Source: Aegilops tauschii subsp. strangulata | Lineage: Eukaryota; Streptophyta; Magnoliopsida; Poales; Poaceae | Length of the DNA stretch: 64,000 nucleotides | NCBI RefSeq assembly: GCF_002575655.3 | Contig: NC_053039.3 | Span: 45,261,290 to 45,325,289, forward strand | Direction of reading: 5' to 3' | Part shown: positions 59,781 through 64,000 of the stretch, one piece after another | How the letters are laid out: each line of letters begins with the position of its first letter | Position numbering within the stretch: the stretch's first letter is position 1 | The notes under the pieces: generated by a model | The model's input: the letters and a program-made list of their open reading frames with translations, nothing else | The model's database searches: none | What the model was told of the DNA's origin: nothing | Position numbers and translations under genes: made by a program

Positions 59781-59870
59781 CTGCATAATATAGTGATGGG
59801 TCGCGCATCGTAAATGTAGCACCACAGAATACCGACTGCGATGGCAATGCAAGCACAAACGAGTTGCAAG

Positions 59871-60050
59871 GATGAAGCGTTTGGGATATTCGAGATATCA
59901 GAAACAGTTTTATAGGGACAACTTTATGCATCAAGGCTCCCTATCCCCGACGGTTTCTGGGTCGTGTGGGAAGCCCCCCCCTATTGCACACACTCACTTG
60001 GCGACGGTTCAAAATGTCGTCCGGAAAGGGGTCAAAACCGTTTGTATAGC
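59871..60050. other. CACTA-like subterminal text of uncertain origin
   Basis: CCGACGGTTTCTGGGTCG, a C-run, GGCGACGGTTCAAAATGTCG and AAACCGTTTGTATAGCAC are short CG-rich units unlike the AT-rich DNA to the right. They resemble subterminal repeats of another CACTA type, but no terminus is found. Confidence 0.35.
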
Positions 60051-60246
60051 ACCTTGCTGTATCAGTGTGATGTCTTCCGTGAAAATGATGAAAATGAAAA
60101 TTGTGCTCAATTGATAGAAGAAGAATTCTATAAAATGTTTGACAAAAACATCTTTGAGTGATGAGCATGATTGCAATGTTGTTGGTATGAACTCTTTTAA
60201 TATCCATGCTGCTAACGATATGTAAAGCCATAATCTTGGGGATGCT

Positions 60247-60930
60247 ATGTTTGATGAAGATGATATTTTTACTCCCCTAAGTTTTGATGTGAAAATTTAT
60301 TATGATGATAGCATGCCTCCTATTTATGATGATTATATTGATGAAAGTGGATTTGGAGAGGTCATGGCTTTATTTAATGATGATTCCACTATCTTGGAAG
60401 AGGTTTCAATTAATTTTGATAACAAAGTTGCTATCTATGATGATTATTGTGATGACACTTATGATATAAAGAATAATGATCACCATGAATCTTGGCATCA
60501 TCATTTTAATGCTCAAATTGACTATGTCAATCAAGTATCACATGATAGTTATTTTGTTGAGTTTTCTCCCACTACTATTCATGAGAATAAATTTGCTTAT
60601 GTGGAGAGTAATAAAATTTGTATGTTTGTGGATCATGAAAAGAATGCTTTATGTGATAGCTATATTGTTGAATTCATTCATGATGCTAAGGAAAATTATT
60701 ATGAGAGAGGAACATATGCTTTTACATATTGCAACAATATGAGATTTCCTCTCTATGTGTTGAAAATCTTGAAGTTATGTTTGCTTTGCCTTCCTATGCT
60801 AGTTGATTCTTGCTCCCATAAATTATTTGCTCACAAAAACCATATGCATAGGAAGTGGTTTAGTCTTAAATGTGCTTGCCATGTGTTTCATGATGCTCTT
60901 GTTATGTTTCAATTCTTATCTTTTATGTGA
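60247..60930 (+). CDS. Unassigned 227-residue ORF in AT-rich retrotransposon-like DNA
   Basis: Starts ATG at 60247 (MFDEDDIFTPLSF) and ends TGA at 60928. The first 100 residues are rich in Asp, Tyr and Glu (YYDDSMPPIYDDYIDESGF); the end is Cys/His/Leu-rich (LCLLCLPMLVDSCSHKLFAHKNHMHRKW). No catalytic motif is recognised. An upstream frame (59964-60161) ends IEEEFYKMFDKNIFE. I recall similar ORFs recurring in Triticeae gypsy-type repeats, so it is probably element-derived. Codon composition is strongly AT-biased, unlike the bZIP gene. Function unknown. Confidence 0.4.
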   Translation: MFDEDDIFTPLSFDVKIYYDDSMPPIYDDYIDESGFGEVMALFNDDSTILEEVSINFDNKVAIYDDYCDDTYDIKNNDHHESWHHHFNAQIDYVNQVSHDSYFVEFSPTTIHENKFAYVESNKICMFVDHEKNALCDSYIVEFIHDAKENYYERGTYAFTYCNNMRFPLYVLKILKLCLLCLPMLVDSCSHKLFAHKNHMHRKWFSLKCACHVFHDALVMFQFLSFM

Positions 60931-63900
60931 GCATCATTGAAATCATCATGACTAGCTAAAAAGGCATTAAAGAAAAGCGCTTGTTGGGAGACAACTCAAC
61001 ACTTTTACCTACTGTTTTTGTGTGTTCACATGATTAGTCTACTATAGTAATCATGTTTTATAGCTTTTGTTTCAATAAAGTGCCAAGTGAAGCCTTTGGG
61101 ATTATGTTTGGTGATAGTTGATTTGATCTTGTTGGAAAACAGAAACTTTTACGTGTAGTAAAATAATTTTCAAAAATCAAAGAACTGATGAAGGCTTCTG
61201 AATTTTTTTAGAAAAGATTGATATACAAATTTCCTACATCATCCTAATGTTTCAGAATTTTTGGAGTTATAGAAGTATGGTCAAAGTTCAGATTACTGCC
61301 CACTGTCCTGTTTTTGGCAGATTATGTTTTCAATGCATAGTTTGCTTGTTTTCCAGTTTCTATGGCTTATATTGCTCAATATAAATTGTGAAAATGATGA
61401 GGTGCAGTAGGCATTGTGTGAGAGCAATTATGAATCTTGTCTTTGACAATACCAAAGTGAATGATTTGTCTTTATCATACTAACCCATCTCACGAAGTTC
61501 CGTTAAGTTTTGTGTGATTGAAGTTTTCAAGTTTTGGATGAGATATTGATATGAGGAGAATAAGGAGTGACAAGACCCTAAGCTTGGGGATTCCCAAGGC
61601 ACCCCAACGTAATATTCATGGAAGATCCAAGCAACTAAGCTTGGGGTTGCCACGGAAGGCATCCCCTCTTTCGTCTCGAACATTATCGGTAACCTCACTT
61701 GGAGCTATATTTTTATTCATCGCATCATATGAGTTTTTCTTGGAGCATCATTTTATTTATTTTTTTGGTTTTCTTTCTGTTATTTATAATAATTTTTTGT
61801 ATATTTTATTTCAATAAAAATGTCAAGTATAGCCTTTGTCATGCTTAGTTTGCAAGTATATGAGTTTCTGTTTCAAAACAGAAAGTTTATCGTTGTTGCA
61901 AAAATTCCCGAGAAAAGTAAGAATGTGATAAAATGTTGAAATTTTTTTCACAATAAGATATGATAAATTTTCTACAGTGTGGTAAACTTTCAAAAAAAAT
62001 GGAGTTAGAAAAGTATGAATCTTCTTGCATTCTTCAGACTGTCCTGTTTAGGCAGATTGCTGTTATGTTTGCATTGTTTGCATATGCTTGCTTGTTTAAT
62101 GATTCTATTTGAGGATAGAAGTATTAAATATGCAGAGGAATTTAGTATGCAATGTTAAATAATAATTTTAGTGATTTGCTACAGTAGAGAATGATAAGGT
62201 TTTTTGCATTGATTTATACTACTCATCTCACGAGTTCTTGTTGAGTTTTGTGTGGATGAAATTTTTGAGATTTAGGGAAACCGGGTTACAAAAGGAATTG
62301 AGGAGACACAAAAGCTCAAGCTTGGGGATGCCCAAGGCATCCCAAGATAATATTTCAAGAAGTCTCAAGCACCTAAGCTTGGGGATTCCCCTGTAGGCAT
62401 CCCACCTTTCTTCATCAACAATTATCGGTTAGTATCGGTTGAGCCTAAGTTGTTGCTTCTTCACATGATGTGTGTTATTCTCGGAATGTCATTTTATTTT
62501 ATTTTTCCTTTATCTTTTAATAAAATACTTAAATCTGAAAGTTTTAAATAAGATAGAGTCCTCAATTAGCTACCCCTTTACTTAACTACTCACTTGATCT
62601 TCACTTATATCTTTTTGGAGTAGTTTGTTATTTACTCTTGTGCTTCACTTATATCCTATGAGTAAATTGTTGAATGAATTGAATATCATGAAGTTGAAAT
62701 TATATGTTCATATCATGCCTAGTGGTAGCTTCACATTGGGTTTAGAAAGTGAAATCTTTTGAAGCTTGACAATCACAATATTGGTCATACAAACAATTCA
62801 TGAATGATTACTATAAGAAAGAGAACTTTCACATGCAAATATATTATCTTTTAAATCTTCTATGATTGTGAATACCCATTAATTACTTCCAAACTTGAAC
62901 AAATTAGTTGAAATTGGACAAGGAAGACAATGTAATGAGTTATGGTTGTGTATATTTGCATAGAAGTTATATTGTTATGGATCCTCCAACATATGGTGTT
63001 TGCTTAGGATCTTTTGCTAACAAAAAAATCGTAATAAGTAGAGATACTACTTGTGCATCCAAAAAACATTAAACCTAGTTTCTTCCATGAGTGTCCACCA
63101 TACCTACCTATGGATTGAATAAGATCCTTCAAGTAGGTTTTCATCGGTGCATAAAGCAATAAAAATTGCTCCTAAATATGTTTGATCTTTTATTGTGAGG
63201 GAAAATTAAGCGTTGTACGAACTTGTGATGGCAAAGTAATAAAAGCGACGGACTGCATAATAAAGGTTGCTATCATAAGGGGCAATATAACATGACATTC
63301 CTTTGCATTAAGAGTTTGGGCATCCAACAATAAAAAGTGCATGACAACCTCTGCTTCCCTCCGCGAAGGGCCTATCTTTTACTTTTCAGCATTTACTTTT
63401 ATGCAAGAGTTAAGAGTATGCATTCTCATTTCAACCTCAATTACTCTCTAGTTGGCAAGCATCATGTGGTGGGGAAATAACTAGACACATATGGCCAGTC
63501 AAATATATTTGATCATGATTTATTATTGTTGACAATTATCTCTATGATAAATGAGTTGGGAGGCGAAACATTAAGCCCCTATCTTTCTCTGTGTTCGATG
63601 GATATCATTTGTTCTAAAAATATGCTTCGAGTACTAGCAGTCATAGAAGACTATATGATGATTGAGTATGTGGAGCTCTTACTTAGACTCTGTTGAATAA
63701 GTTGAATTGAAATTATTGGGTGACTAAGAATATAGGTTGTTGAGTTTCAAGAAAATTCATTGTTTGTACCTTAACATGTGAATTGTGCTACTTTAACATG
63801 AGAATTGTATGAGAAAGAGTTGTTGTTATAATACTAAAAAAAGTGATTAAAATTATCATTGATCAAACTTATGCACTCTGCTAGCATTCACACTTTGTAA

Positions 63901-64000
63901 ATTACTAGCACATATACCCGTGCGTTGCAATGGGAGAGATATTTTCTATGAGAAGCAACGGGAGAGATAATTGATGTGTCCACCAAAAACGATCTCTGCA
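60931..64000. other. AT-rich retrotransposon-like non-coding DNA, unclassified
   Basis: No supported gene on either strand. It contains a tandem pair of diverged units (next entry), then about 1.4 kb of AT-rich sequence without recognised features. The last 100 bases include CCCGTGCGTTGCAATGGG and GAAGCAACGGGAGAGA, a text widespread in grass repeats, which may mark the start of another element. No LTR terminus or target duplication could be fixed. Confidence 0.5.
61070..62525. repeat. Two diverged tandem units of about 740 bp with AAGCTTGGGGAT stem-loop motif
   Basis: Unit 1 starts TTTCAATAAAGTGCC at 61070 and unit 2 starts TTTCAATAAAAATGTC at 61809. Shared landmarks in the same order are AACAGAAA, GGAGTTAGAAAAGTATG / GGAGTTATAGAAGTATGG, ACTGTCCTGTTT, CATCTCACGA, AGTTTTGTGTG, two AAGCTTGGGG motifs per unit, a TATCGGT motif, and a CATTTTATTTATTTT tail. 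Near 62321-62346, CTTGGGGATGCC and GGCATCCCAAG can form a hairpin. Confidence 0.8.

Larger units (their letters stand above)
49446..59870 (-). mobile_element. CACTA transposon E, degenerate left terminus, right end not resolved
   Basis: The text at 49446 reads CACAAGTAGAAAACAGGG, one base off the usual CACTAGTAGAAAA terminus, and sits in the copy 3 flank. After removal of copia D (49489-58352) it continues as GACCTTTAGTCCTGG and hairpins TTTAGTCCCGGTTGG...CCAACCGGGACTAAA (58490-58527), typical subterminal units. A Ulp1-type gene on the minus strand (58845-59780) ends the recognisable part. The copy 3 flank does not resume before the window end. The right terminus is therefore deleted, replaced or outside. 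The end coordinate is approximate. Confidence 0.75.

Noticed and set aside
60247..60930. A novel host gene with an acidic N-terminus
   Set aside because: Not called as a host gene: it lies in AT-rich repeat-like DNA, has no introns, domains or promoter evidence, and similar ORFs are associated with retroelements. It is kept only as an unassigned ORF.

Overview
The window is plant nuclear DNA, almost certainly from a Triticeae grass (wheat, Aegilops or barley type). I base this on nested retrotransposons and DNA transposons whose ends match well-known Triticeae families: Ty1-copia of the Angela/WIS/BARE-1 group, a Fatima-like Ty3-gypsy element, Caspar-like CACTA transposons, Stowaway and other MITEs, and plant L1-type LINE tails. 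Family names come from memory. Element boundaries come from the sequence: terminal motifs and target-site duplications (TSDs).

Layout. 1-9624: minus-strand copia element A, cut by the window edge and carrying a nested solo LTR (589-2321). A sits inside a plus-strand, non-autonomous gypsy element B (9625-17315) with gag-protease, an antisense multi-exon gene and a 3' LTR. B in turn abuts a 5'-truncated LINE (17316-18450). 19101-22699: the only convincing host gene, a four-exon group I bZIP transcription factor of 578 aa with an unusual basic region. 23654-27799, 47793-48232 and 48233-49445: two degenerate tandem copies of the 3' part of that gene. Copy 2 was broken by a roughly 20-kb CACTA transposon F (27800-47792, TSD GAT). 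F was itself broken by copia element C (37063-45540, TSD CCAGC). Copy 3 was broken by a second CACTA (E, from 49446), which was broken by copia element D (49489-58352, TSD GACCT). D has a GC-rich hAT-like MITE inside one LTR. 58353-59870 is the Ulp1-protease end of CACTA E. From about 60050 to the end lies AT-rich retrotransposon-like DNA that I cannot assign, including a tandem pair of roughly 740-bp units with a stem-loop motif.

How the parts work together. CACTA F encodes a TNP2-type transposase (many stops, a pseudogene) and a second gene whose C-terminal half is a Ulp1/C48-like cysteine protease with H, D, Q and C visible. The copia elements have the gag-PR-INT-RT-RNase H order but are all inactivated by stops and frameshifts. 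The gypsy element lacks RT and integrase and must have depended on another element. The bZIP gene is the functional core, and the rest records a tandem duplication later used as an insertion target. I found no rRNA, tRNA or CRISPR features.
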